Origin: Pseudonocardia sediminis
Lineage (GTDB): Bacteria > Actinomycetota > Actinomycetes > Mycobacteriales > Pseudonocardiaceae
Length of the DNA stretch: 64,000 bases
Reading direction: 5' to 3'
Assembly (NCBI RefSeq): GCF_004217185.1
Contig: NZ_SHKL01000001.1
Coordinates: 4,276,001 to 4,340,000, forward strand
The stretch's first letter is position 1. Each line of letters opens with the position of its first letter. The position numbers and the translations under genes were made by a program. Below the pieces are notes generated by a model, which saw nothing but the letters and a program-made list of their open reading frames with translations, was not told the origin of the DNA and did no database searches. Below are positions 9,170 to 16,519 of this stretch, piece by piece.

Positions 9170-9229
9170 CCCCCACGTCTGGTGTTGGAGCACCAGCGGG
9201 GGACTTGACCGAAGACCTAGTGAGAGGTC
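9170..9229. promoter_or_regulatory. Two tandem hairpins at the element's left end
   Basis: The first hairpin has CTGGTG (9179-9184) pairing with CACCAG (9191-9196), extended by CCCCC (9170-9174) with GGGGG (9198-9202). The second has GACCT (9214-9218) pairing with AGGTC (9225-9229). They lie between the core and the first element gene at 9237. They could stop transcription entering from dinB or structure the leader of the first gene. Confidence 0.45.
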
Positions 9230-9236
9230 GTGGCCC

Positions 9237-9722
9237 GTGAGCCAGCGTAGTGAGACCGCCGCCGTCGCGGAATCCCCAGAGCACATGCACCACCGTGAAT
9301 GGTGCTTCATGGACGGTGAGTGCCACTCCGATCAGGAGTCAGTGATGCACCAGTCGGTGACTTCGTCGGTGATTGTGAGCAACAACGACGCTCCGGTCCA
9401 ACAGGTAGATGTCTCGACGCACCAGTTCTTCGGACTCGGCGGCACCAGTACGGTCATCGAGTCGACGCCTACACCTCAAGTGTGGTTGCGCGCTCACAAG
9501 ACGGACGGCCTGGATCTGACGATCATCGAGGCCCGGCAGCTCGCGCAGGTCCTGATCAATCACGCGGACCTCGCCGCTGGCGCCGCAGCGGACCCGATCG
9601 ACCGGGCCGCCACGCTGATCACGTCCATGCTTGGTCACACCGGCCGCGACGTGCACCAGCTCCACGACGCCCTGGTCCGATGGATCGACGTCATGGTCGA
9701 GGCAATGGCCAGCGCCAGATGA
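9237..9722 (+). CDS. Element protein of unknown function, DUF6907-like
   Basis: The GTG-started product has 161 residues. Its first half has spaced Cys/His residues (HMHHREWCFMDGECHSD), and its second half reads VWLRAHKTDGLDLTIIEARQLAQVLINHADL. This layout resembles small DUF6907-type proteins common in actinobacterial integrative elements, in which a Cys/His-containing N terminus precedes an 'eL...eAr.La..L' helix; the match is by eye and tentative. The first gene of the element is the usual place for regulatory functions. The Cys/His cluster could bind a metal. Confidence 0.5.
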   Translation: MSQRSETAAVAESPEHMHHREWCFMDGECHSDQESVMHQSVTSSVIVSNNDAPVQQVDVSTHQFFGLGGTSTVIESTPTPQVWLRAHKTDGLDLTIIEARQLAQVLINHADLAAGAAADPIDRAATLITSMLGHTGRDVHQLHDALVRWIDVMVEAMASAR

Positions 9723-10150
9723 TCGGGACCCCTGCGCCGATCGTGTCCAGCCGTCACCCCGCGTCGGCCGGCGTGCCCTCGGCCCGAGTGAACACCAGCG
9801 CCAGCACCCGGAATGTCAGTGCGGGCGTGCTACACCTCTTCACGTCGGTTGACCGCGCCGGAATGGCACGCACCGACTTTCTGATCGCTCGCCGCTGACC
9901 TGCGGCACTGAGCGCGAGGTGCACACAGGCCCTTCGTTGGCCGCGCACCTCCCCGCTGTTTCGACACTGGCCGATCTCTGGCCGTGGTGTGGCAGGTCAA
10001 GGATCGCGCAGCGACCGCGCAGCGGCGCCCGAACGGGCGTCCTTTACCTGACGCAGCTCGGCTAGAACCGTCGGCCGGGGTCGGGACAGCAGAACCGCAA
10101 CACCACGCCGCCAACCGGCGCCGTGGACTGCTGTCTCGAAAGGCACACCC
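9723..10150. other. 428-bp gap in the element: no convincing gene
   Basis: Open frames here lack protein-like composition. The stretch contains several short inverted repeats, for example GAGGTGC near 9915 facing GCACCTC about 30 bp later. A GAAAGG site lies about 10 bp before the ATG at 10151. Being upstream of the transfer/replication operon, it is a plausible place for its promoter and perhaps for the double-strand origin nicked by the HUH Rep, but no nick-site consensus can be identified by eye. Confidence 0.35.
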
Positions 10151-10522
10151 ATGCGCTCCATCCCCGTTGACACCAGCAAGGTCAACTTCATCGGCACCGG
10201 AAAGGCCGCTGCCCGCGCCGAGTACGTCGAGCTGTCTGACGGCTCCCGGAAGCGCTCCGGCGAGCAGGCCAAGGACGAGAACGGCGTCCCGGTCTGGGTC
10301 GTGGACGTCTTGGTCGACGACGACGAGTCCGAGCGGGCCGAGGTCGTGGCCGTCAAGATCTCCACCCGCGACGAGCCGCACACGGAAAAATGGAAGCCGG
10401 TCCGCTTCGTCAACCTCGTCGCCACGCCCTACGTCATGCAGGGCACCGGCCGGGTCGCGCTGTCGATGAAGGCAGACGGCATCGAGTCCGGGAAGCAGCA
10501 CCAGCAGAACCCGGCGGCGTGA
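10151..10522 (+). CDS. Element protein, 123 aa, first gene of the FtsK-Rep operon
   Basis: The product opens with MRSIPVDTSKVNFIGTGKA and continues as a compact beta-rich protein with VWVVDVLVDDDESERAEVVAVKI and KPVRFVNLVATPYVM. This layout is found directly before FtsK-type transfer genes in actinobacterial integrative elements; its function there is not established. A GAAAGG site precedes the ATG, and the stop overlaps the FtsK start (TGATG), so the two are translationally coupled. It has no transmembrane segment or cysteine. An accessory role in DNA transfer or plasmid maintenance is only an inference from position. Confidence 0.65.
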   Translation: MRSIPVDTSKVNFIGTGKAAARAEYVELSDGSRKRSGEQAKDENGVPVWVVDVLVDDDESERAEVVAVKISTRDEPHTEKWKPVRFVNLVATPYVMQGTGRVALSMKADGIESGKQHQQNPAA

Positions 10523-11730
10523 TGAACCGCCTCACCGCTCAGGGCCGCGCCGACCATGCCGAGGAGATGGCCGGCGCGGCCGAGGTGGACCAACTCGTCG
10601 AGCGTTGGCGCCGCGTCTGTGAAGGCAGTGACCTCATCCAGCGCATCGACACCGTGACCGGCCCGACGATCACCACACCGCAGATCGTCGACGTCACCCT
10701 CGGGCCTCCCAGCGTCCTGGTCGTGAAACTCCTCCCTGGCCAGCTCCGCATGGATGTCACGGCCGTGGCGCGCCGGCTCGCCGAGGGCATGGGCGCCGCA
10801 GCGATCCGCGTCGAGCAACGCGGCCACCACCACGTGGTCGTGACCCTCCTACGGGAGGACCCGCTCGCCGAGCTCGTTGCACCGTTCCGGCCGATCCGCT
10901 CCGTCGTCGACACTCCCCCAGCCCTCGGGTTGTCCGAGTCCGGTGACGTCGTCCTTCTGGACCTGGCGCGCGGCGCACACGTCGTCTGGCAGGGCAGCTC
11001 CGGCAGCGGCAAGAGCATGGCCGGTTACGCGCTCCTGGCCCAGCTGCGCACCGCGGCCGACGTCATCGTGACCGGCAGCGACCCCACCGGCCTCCTCCTC
11101 GGTCCCTGGACCGTCGAGCCGGACCGCCTGCCCCCTCCCCCTGAGTGGGCCGAGGAACCACCGGGCGACACCGGACCGCCTGTCCCACCGCCGGCACTCG
11201 GCACCGCAGACCACCAGGCCCACGTGACCGTCTTGGCCGACCTGGTCGACGTCATGGACTACCGGATCGCGCATCTCCCGCTCGGTCGCGACTCGGTCGA
11301 CCTGACCGATCCGGCCACACCGCTCGTGCTCGTCGTGCTCGAGGAATGGGCCGGGACGCTGCGTCTGCTCGAGCACCACGACAAGAAGGCGAAGGAGACG
11401 GCCCGCTCTCTCCTTTCCCGGCTGGCGTCGGAGGGCAGGAAAGCCGGAATCCGGCTGCTGATCATGGTCCAGCGCGCCGACGTCGCACTCGTCGACGGCT
11501 ACACCAGAGCCCAGGCCTCGCACCGCGTGTCCTGGCGCATCGACTCCACCGAGGGCCTCCGGATGCTCCACCCGGACGCCTCGGACGCCACCACGGACCA
11601 CGCCACAGCGGTGGCCGGCGTCGCACTGCTGACCTGCCCGGGCCAGCCACTCACCCGGTTCCGCAGCCCGTACCTCGACTACGCCGCCTACGTCCAGGCC
11701 ATCACCGGCGGGCAGGGAGATCGCCAGTGA
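10522..11730 (+). CDS. FtsK/SpoIIIE-type DNA-translocating ATPase
   Basis: The 402-residue protein has a Walker A motif GSSGSGKS at residues 158-165, a Walker B-like LVLVVLEEW at 268-276, and a downstream SRLASEGRKAGIRLLIMVQRAD segment typical of the FtsK/HerA group. The N-terminal ~130 residues are an alpha/beta domain, as in actinomycete transfer ATPases. No membrane segments are present, unlike chromosomal FtsK. In actinomycete conjugative elements such proteins (TraB type) move double-stranded DNA between cells. With a capsid gene in the same element, a packaging role is an alternative. The start overlaps the upstream stop, and the stop overlaps rep (GTGA), so all three genes form one operon. 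Confidence 0.88.
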   Translation: MNRLTAQGRADHAEEMAGAAEVDQLVERWRRVCEGSDLIQRIDTVTGPTITTPQIVDVTLGPPSVLVVKLLPGQLRMDVTAVARRLAEGMGAAAIRVEQRGHHHVVVTLLREDPLAELVAPFRPIRSVVDTPPALGLSESGDVVLLDLARGAHVVWQGSSGSGKSMAGYALLAQLRTAADVIVTGSDPTGLLLGPWTVEPDRLPPPPEWAEEPPGDTGPPVPPPALGTADHQAHVTVLADLVDVMDYRIAHLPLGRDSVDLTDPATPLVLVVLEEWAGTLRLLEHHDKKAKETARSLLSRLASEGRKAGIRLLIMVQRADVALVDGYTRAQASHRVSWRIDSTEGLRMLHPDASDATTDHATAVAGVALLTCPGQPLTRFRSPYLDYAAYVQAITGGQGDRQ

Positions 11731-12935
11731 CCATGGAGATGCGAGACGAGGCCCGCGCCACCAGCCGGGGCGAAGATAAGAGGATGGTGGCGCGCGGCGC
11801 CGAAGGCGCCGCAGCGCCCTTGGTAACGAAGGCGCCTCTTCCTTCCCCCGCAGGTCAGGCGGCCAGACGACGGGAGCGGCGAGACGTCGCGTATCAGCTT
11901 CGGAGCAGGTTGTGGGAGCTGAGCACGCTGACGCGGGTTCGGCACTGCGGTCGGTACACACACGCGGGTGTCGGTGCTCCGGGCCTGCGCCTGAGTGGAG
12001 ATGGTGCGAGCCGACGAGCTGGACTGTCGGGGCTGCAGTCGTGTGGCTCGACGTGGAGTTGCCCGGTCTGTGCGCGGAAGATCGCCGGTGAGCGCGCCGA
12101 GGATCTGCGCCAGGTCGTCAAGGCCGCAGCCGAGCACAACGGCGCCGCAGCAATGATCACGATGACATTGCGGCACAACCGATCTCACTCCCTCCGCGCC
12201 TGCTGGGATGCCCTCTCCTACGCCTGGTCCAAGGTCACTAGCGGAAAGCACTACGTGGCCGAGCAGGGACAGTTCGGCATCGTTGGCTGGGCTCGATGCG
12301 TCGAAGTGACCTACGGCGAGACGTCCGGATGGCACGTCCACCTGCACGCCTTGGTGATCCTGGATTCGCCGACGTCGCCAGAGATGTTGGACGAGCTGGC
12401 CGGCCGCTGGTGGACACGCTGGGAACGCGCGCTCAACCGAAAGGCGTTCACCGCCGTAGCCGACCGGGGCGGACTCGACGTCAGGCCAGTGCAGATGCAC
12501 GAAGGCAGCGCCGACGAGATCGCCAGGTACTTCAACAAGATCGCCGCCGAGGTCGTCGGACAGTCCACAAAGGAAGGGCGATGCGGAAACCGAACCCTGT
12601 TCCAGGTACTCCGCGACGGACTCCAGACAGGCAACGCCGACGACTTGGAACGATGGTTCGACTACGAGCAGGTGAGCCGAGGCCGGAAACAATTCACCTG
12701 GTCACGCGGCTTGCGAGACTGGGCCGGAATCGGCGCTCACCGGAGCGATGAGGAGATCGCAGAGTCGGACACGGGCGGGGAAACAGTTCTGTTCATCGAC
12801 CCTGAGTCCTGGCCATCTGTTCGAGCGAGCGTCACAGGACTTCTCGCTGCGACCGAGGCCAACGGCTTAGCCGGTGCTCAATCATGGCTGACTGATCGGG
12901 GGGCACGGTGGTTCTTCCCTCCCGACCGCAGGTGA
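11727..12935 (+). CDS. HUH-family rolling-circle replication initiator (Rep)
   Basis: The start is GTG 11727, which overlaps the ftsK stop and has GGGAG 7 bp upstream. The 402-residue product has the three features of plasmid Rep proteins: a Cys cluster CGSTWSCPVC (C106, C112, C115), the HUH metal site WHVHLH (H203, H205, H207), and a catalytic tyrosine in RYFNK (Y268 with K271). Such enzymes nick one strand at the double-strand origin and stay covalently attached to the 5' end during rolling-circle replication. This would let the excised circle multiply, as in pSAM2-like elements. A basic N-terminal extension of ~60 residues is poorly conserved in character. Confidence 0.9.
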   Translation: MTMEMRDEARATSRGEDKRMVARGAEGAAAPLVTKAPLPSPAGQAARRRERRDVAYQLRSRLWELSTLTRVRHCGRYTHAGVGAPGLRLSGDGASRRAGLSGLQSCGSTWSCPVCARKIAGERAEDLRQVVKAAAEHNGAAAMITMTLRHNRSHSLRACWDALSYAWSKVTSGKHYVAEQGQFGIVGWARCVEVTYGETSGWHVHLHALVILDSPTSPEMLDELAGRWWTRWERALNRKAFTAVADRGGLDVRPVQMHEGSADEIARYFNKIAAEVVGQSTKEGRCGNRTLFQVLRDGLQTGNADDLERWFDYEQVSRGRKQFTWSRGLRDWAGIGAHRSDEEIAESDTGGETVLFIDPESWPSVRASVTGLLAATEANGLAGAQSWLTDRGARWFFPPDRR

Positions 12936-13146
12936 TGGGATGTAGTCGTCGTCCGCTCTGGGCTGCTAACGTGAGTGCAGAGGACGTCGCGAGCGCTGGT
13001 CGCCTTGCGTCATCCCGCCGAAGCAAGTGCCATCGGCGAACCCTCGGTTCGTGCCCCCGGACTAGACCGAAGGGTCGACCTGTGTCCGGGTTGCTGAATC
13101 GAACACCACTGATCTCGTGCTCCACCGCGCTCGGCGGTGATGTGGC

Positions 13147-13374
13147 GTGACACCAGAGCAGCGCAAGTGGCGCGCGACAATCGCCGCGCAGAGCCGTCAC
13201 ACGCCTGACAGTCCAGAACTGGCGGCCACCCGCCGCGACTTCAGAGCCGAGCGCCTTAAGGAAGCAGCGCAGAAAATTGCGCGTGCTCTACCGGAGTTGA
13301 CTCCCGCGCAGAGGGATGACATCCGAGGCGTTCTCCGCGAGGACTCTGGGTCCGGAGGTGGCCGCGTCGCATGA
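13147..13374 (+). CDS. Small charged helical protein of the element, 75 aa
   Basis: The GTG-started product begins MTPEQRKWRATIAAQSRHT, a pattern often seen in short proteins of actinobacterial prophages and integrative elements, and continues as one or two charged helices. Its stop overlaps the ATG of the next gene (ATGA), which supports real translation. It is preceded by a 211-bp stretch after rep in which I see no gene. The function is unknown; small size and charge would fit a DNA-binding or excision-type accessory protein, but no specific motif proves this. Confidence 0.6.
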   Translation: MTPEQRKWRATIAAQSRHTPDSPELAATRRDFRAERLKEAAQKIARALPELTPAQRDDIRGVLREDSGSGGGRVA

Positions 13375-13817
13375 TCGGCGATCCCCGGCCCCGGCCCGGT
13401 AGAGGGACACCTACCGGGCCGGACCATCTCCCGAAGACCCCGCACCTTCTCAAATTTGCAGGACGTGTCGAGCATAGCGCTGAGCAGCCGCCTACGGGAC
13501 AGCTAGACCTGCTCGCACCTCCGGTCCCCGAGCAGCAATCCCGACCAGGCAGAGCACGTGCTGAGCGTAACGCCGACGATTGGTGGACGTCTGCTGCGAT
13601 GCAGGCCGTCCGGGCTCTGGCGCAGTCCGGCCGACGGTTTCAGGCATTCGACGTGGTGGAGGTCCATGGCGTTCCGGAACCTGACCACCCGGCGCGATGG
13701 GGTCCATTACTGGCCAGGGCCGCTCGGGAGGGAATCATCGTTGCCGTCGGCGCTGAGCCGTCTCGACGGCCGACCGTGGCCGGCGCCCTGACGCGTGTTT
13801 GGCGGGGTTCAACCTGA
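13371..13817 (+). CDS. Phage-type protein with a winged-helix-like C-terminal domain
   Basis: The first ~65 of 148 residues are Pro/Arg-rich and probably flexible. From about residue 68 the sequence runs as helix, turn, helix, then PDHPARWGPLLARAAREGIIVAVG and a final TRVWRG. The same layout, ending in 'rp...g...rvWrG', occurs in small replication-module proteins of actinobacteriophages, where it probably folds as a winged helix. Start and stop overlap the neighbouring genes (ATGA at 13371, TGATG at 13817). Its exact role is unknown. Confidence 0.6.
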   Translation: MIGDPRPRPGRGTPTGPDHLPKTPHLLKFAGRVEHSAEQPPTGQLDLLAPPVPEQQSRPGRARAERNADDWWTSAAMQAVRALAQSGRRFQAFDVVEVHGVPEPDHPARWGPLLARAAREGIIVAVGAEPSRRPTVAGALTRVWRGST

Positions 13818-14359
13818 TGTGGACCAAGCTAGGAAGCGAGCTACTCGACGCTTTCGAGGAGCTTCCTGCGGAGGCGGCTTGGTTGCACATTCAGGCGCTG
13901 TTGTACTCGAACCGAGCAGGGCTTGACCTGGACATTCCGAAACGGAAGTTCGTCAAGTTCGCGCACACACAGGATCCCACCGTCGTGGATCAGCTCGTCG
14001 GTGAAGGCTGGTGGGAGGACCGCGGATCGTCGTACTACGTCGGGTGCTACCGACCTGAATGGCAGCTCAGCGCTGATGTGGTCGAACACCGGCGCCAGCA
14101 GAACGCTAACCGGCAGGAGCGCAAGCGCCGACATGACGCGGCCGACCATTCCATGTGCACCGACAGATGCCCAGAGGTCACGCGTGAGGTAACGCGTGAC
14201 GTAACGCGTTACCCGGTTCGGGTCGGTACGGATCGGAACGGAACGGCGTCTGGACGTAAGACAGAAGTACCGACCAAGAGCACTGGCACGACGTACTACC
14301 GGAACGAGGACTACCCAGCTTCGGCGCAACAGCGCCCCTCGTCCGAGTACGACGGCTGA
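13817..14359 (+). CDS. Actinophage-type replication protein (replisome-organizer-like N terminus)
   Basis: From ATG 13817 (coupled to the upstream stop) the product begins MWTKLGSELLDAF and continues through ALLYSNRAGLDLDIPKR and VGEGWWEDRGSSYYVGCYRPEWQ. This winged-helix-like domain is common in replication modules of actinobacterial phages. It is followed by a basic helix (NANRQERKRRHDAADHSMC) and a VTREVTRDVTRY repeat. The DNA coding the repeat consists of three 12-bp iteron-like units (14177-14212). By analogy with lambda O, the protein may bind repeats inside its own gene. A TTG at 13799 would add six residues; the coupled ATG is preferred. The C-terminal 40 residues look disordered. Confidence 0.7.
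   Translation: MWTKLGSELLDAFEELPAEAAWLHIQALLYSNRAGLDLDIPKRKFVKFAHTQDPTVVDQLVGEGWWEDRGSSYYVGCYRPEWQLSADVVEHRRQQNANRQERKRRHDAADHSMCTDRCPEVTREVTRDVTRYPVRVGTDRNGTASGRKTEVPTKSTGTTYYRNEDYPASAQQRPSSEYDG
14177..14212. repeat. Three 12-bp iteron-like repeats inside the replication gene
   Basis: Units GTCACGCGTGAG (14177), GTAACGCGTGAC (14189) and GTAACGCGTTAC (14201) follow one another directly; the last is a perfect palindrome. Helically phased repeats inside a replication gene are typical of origins recognised by replisome organizers. Confidence 0.65.
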
Positions 14360-14378
14360 AAACGGAAGGAGAACCGCG

Positions 14379-14864
14379 ATGGGACACAGCAATGACGAGG
14401 TGTCGGTGAGCGACGAGGAGAAGAAGCTTGCGGCTGACTACGTCGCCGAGCAGAACGAGCAAGAGCCGGCGCAGGCTGAGAAATCCGGGGAGGCCGCCAA
14501 GTATCGCCGCCGTCTCCGCGAGGTCGAGCAGGAACGTGACGGACTCGTGGATCAGATCGCGGCCATGCGCCGAGCCGAGGTGGACCGGATCGCCACGAGC
14601 GGCGACGGCCCTCGGCTGCATGACGCGGACGACCTGGACCGTCTGGGCATCGACCGCGACTCGCTGATCGGAGAGGACGGCAGCGTGAACGCATCCGCCG
14701 TCTCCCAGGCCATCGACGACGCGACGAGCAGCAAGCCCTACCTGCGGGCTGATCTCCGGCGGACCCCCCGAGGTGACCCGTCCCAAGGGCACGGTGGAGA
14801 GGGTCGACCGGCCGCGCCGCCGTCTTGGGCCGGTGTCGTCGATTTAGGGACTCCTCAGCGTTGA
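14379..14864 (+). CDS. Phage scaffolding-like protein
   Basis: The ATG has a strong AAGGAG site 10 bp upstream. The 161-residue product is acidic and mostly helical. A coiled-coil core (EAAKYRRRLREVEQERDGLVDQI) is followed by DADDLDRLGIDRDSLIGEDGSVNASAVSQAIDDATSSKPYL, a pattern typical of scaffolding proteins encoded just before the major capsid gene in actinobacteriophages. The scaffold guides capsid assembly and is later removed. The last 40 residues are Pro/Gly-rich. The next gene is the capsid protein, 129 bp away across two hairpins. Confidence 0.78.
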   Translation: MGHSNDEVSVSDEEKKLAADYVAEQNEQEPAQAEKSGEAAKYRRRLREVEQERDGLVDQIAAMRRAEVDRIATSGDGPRLHDADDLDRLGIDRDSLIGEDGSVNASAVSQAIDDATSSKPYLRADLRRTPRGDPSQGHGGEGRPAAPPSWAGVVDLGTPQR

Positions 14865-14880
14865 GTCCGGTAGTCTGGAT

Positions 14881-14981
14881 GTGCTCGATGCGGCTCCGGT
14901 CCGTGGCCACCGCGTCGAGCACGACGGCTCCAGCGGAGCGACCGCGAGAGGCCTGTGGCCCAGCGGAAAGCGCACTTCCGC
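14881..14981 (+). promoter_or_regulatory. Two hairpins in the leader of the capsid gene
   Basis: GTGCTCGA (14881-14888) pairs perfectly with TCGAGCAC (14915-14922), closing a 26-nt loop. GCGGAA (14963-14968) pairs with TTCCGC (14976-14981), just before the GGAG ribosome site at 14984-14987. The structures could adjust capsid over scaffold expression, by partial termination, mRNA stability or translation control. Confidence 0.5.
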
Positions 14982-14993
14982 TTGGAGCCCCTC

Positions 14994-15854
14994 ATGGCCA
15001 CGTACACCTCCACCACCGGCGTCCGCCCGGGTCTGATCCCCGAGGAGTGGATCGACCGCCTGGTCGTCGAACCGGTCGCCGCCGAGTCGGTCGCGATGAA
15101 CCCCGCGGTCTCGACCACGATCACCGTCAACGGGCAGCTCGCCCACATCCCGAAGGTCACCGACGACGTCGCGGCCAACTGGGTTGCGGAGGGCGCCGAG
15201 ATCAGCCCGGACGATGCCGAGTTCTCCGAGATCACGGTGACCACCCGCAAGATCGCGGCGCTCTCCATCATCAGCCGAGAGCTGGCCGACGACACCAGCC
15301 CGTCCGCGCTGGAACTGATCGGGGCAGGAATCGCCCGGTCAATCGCCAAGAAGATCGACGCCGCGTTCTTCTCCGAGCCCGCCCCGGCTTCTCCCGCTCC
15401 TGCTGGCCTGGGCTCCCTGCCCGACAACCAGATCACCAAGCTCAACGTGACCGCGTGGGACTCCACCGACAACTTCGCCCTGGCGGACAGCGTGGCCGGC
15501 CAGATCGGGGTCACGCTCTCCTGCTGGGTTGCCAACCCGGTGGACGCGCTCACCCTGGCCACGATCAAGGCCAGCACGGACAGCAGGGTTCCACTGCTCG
15601 CGACCGACCCGACACAGCCGAGCCGACGGATCATCGAGGGCAAGCCCGTGCTGATCTCCCCGGCCGTCAAGTCAGGCACGATCTGGGGCCTGCCGTCCGA
15701 CCGCGTGATCGTTGCTCGTCGGAAGGACGTCACGCTCGAGACGAGCACCGACGCCTACTTCTCCAGCGACCGCCTCGGCATTCGTGCCACGGGCCGCATG
15801 GGGTTCGCGTTCCCGCACACGCTCGGCATCGTCAAGCTGGTGAAGACGAGCTAG
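14994..15854 (+). CDS. HK97-family major capsid protein
   Basis: The start is ATG 14994 with GGAG 6 bp upstream; the frame is open to 14955 but adds only untypical residues. The 286-residue product matches the actinophage capsid type. It opens MATYTSTTGVRPGLIPEEW, then a N-arm/E-loop region with VNGQLAHIPKVTDDVAANWVAEGAEI, an ELADDTSPSALELIGAGIARSIAKKIDAAFF spine-like helix, and a C-terminal domain with GKPVLISPAVKSGTIWGLPSDRVIVA and an RLGIRATGRMGFAF-type end. There is no N-terminal protease-cleaved delta domain, in line with a separate scaffold gene. The subunits would form an icosahedral shell. No portal or terminase partner is seen in the element. Confidence 0.88.
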   Translation: MATYTSTTGVRPGLIPEEWIDRLVVEPVAAESVAMNPAVSTTITVNGQLAHIPKVTDDVAANWVAEGAEISPDDAEFSEITVTTRKIAALSIISRELADDTSPSALELIGAGIARSIAKKIDAAFFSEPAPASPAPAGLGSLPDNQITKLNVTAWDSTDNFALADSVAGQIGVTLSCWVANPVDALTLATIKASTDSRVPLLATDPTQPSRRIIEGKPVLISPAVKSGTIWGLPSDRVIVARRKDVTLETSTDAYFSSDRLGIRATGRMGFAFPHTLGIVKLVKTS

Positions 15855-16084
15855 AGGTCGAACACCCTCGCGTGCCCGCTCGGCGGCAGGGTGACGAACG
15901 ATGGATCCTCATCGGCCATCGTCAGGAAATGCAGTTCGCTCGACACCTCCCCGTCTTCGGACAGGCGCTGGTGGGAAACGCCGACGAGCTTGCCGCTGAT
16001 ACGCCACTGCGGCTCGGATCCGGTCTCACTCCACACCTCGACGTTTCGGCCGAGGTGGGCACCGGCGAGATCACGAACGTGCAT
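15851..16084 (-). CDS. Small protein convergent with the capsid gene, 77 aa
   Basis: On the minus strand, ATG 16084 opens a frame reading MHVRDLAGAHLGRNVEVWS, then WRISGKLVGVSHQ and ending LPPSGHARVFDL. The alternating beta-strand layout resembles small SH3-like or beta-barrel proteins found in actinobacteriophages. The stop overlaps the capsid stop by 4 bp. No clear Shine-Dalgarno site precedes the ATG, and the frame stays open upstream with non-protein-like composition. It is accepted because its composition changes sharply at this point and because overlaps of this kind are common in compact elements; confidence is moderate. Confidence 0.5.
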   Translation of the reverse strand: MHVRDLAGAHLGRNVEVWSETGSEPQWRISGKLVGVSHQRLSEDGEVSSELHFLTMADEDPSFVTLPPSGHARVFDL

Positions 16085-16312
16085 GCACAGATTGTCGAGC
16101 CGGGGTCGCTCCGTGTTACCCACGGGGTGACCCCGGCCCCCGGGGAAGGTCTGGAGACCGGTGGGCATAGCCCGTGCCAGTGCTCCCGAGTACCTGAGCC
16201 GTGAATCGAAAACGCGTACACGTCGGCAGCGGCTATTCCGACCGGTACTGAGACGTTCCGGGCTCCCGGGGTCCCCCGGTGGGCTTCCGCCACACCTTCG
16301 AGAGGTTGACAG

Positions 16313-16519
16313 ATGACACGACACATCGTTCGCGGAGAGGTCACCGAGAGCGCCGATTACCCGCGCGGTGAGCACGTGATGATCCTGCACTGCACGGCAG
16401 TTGATGCGCTCCCGCTCGACGTGCAGGAGAACTTGGACGCTGGCGGGATGCGACCGACTCGCCGTGAGTGCGGGATGCACGTCGTTGATCCGGTCCCGGA
16501 CTACCCGCCGGCCGCATGA
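16313..16519 (+). CDS. Hypothetical element protein, 68 aa
   Basis: The ATG is preceded by GAGAGG about 9 bp upstream. The product has two cysteines (HCT and ECGMH) and alternating hydrophobic residues, suggesting a small beta-rich domain. Its stop overlaps the next start (ATGA), so the pair is coupled. I do not recognise the family. It starts 228 bp from the opposite-strand gene, so the intervening stretch probably holds divergent promoters; that stretch contains GC-rich short inverted repeats and no gene. Confidence 0.5.
   Translation: MTRHIVRGEVTESADYPRGEHVMILHCTAVDALPLDVQENLDAGGMRPTRRECGMHVVDPVPDYPPAA

Noticed and set aside
13085-13130. tRNA-like string with TGAATCGAACACC followed by CCACC
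   Set aside because: No acceptor or anticodon stems can be formed around it, and no matching 5' half is present, so a tRNA or tRNA-type attachment site is not supported.
12908-13150. 80-codon frame after rep
   Set aside because: It starts inside the end of rep, is Arg/Ser-rich with scattered Cys and has no ribosome site; the next accepted gene starts at 13147.
14994-15854. Alternative reading of the capsid protein as an encapsulin nanocompartment
   Set aside because: It is preceded by a scaffold-like gene and sits in a mobile element with an integrase and replication genes; there is no cargo-protein gene next to it.
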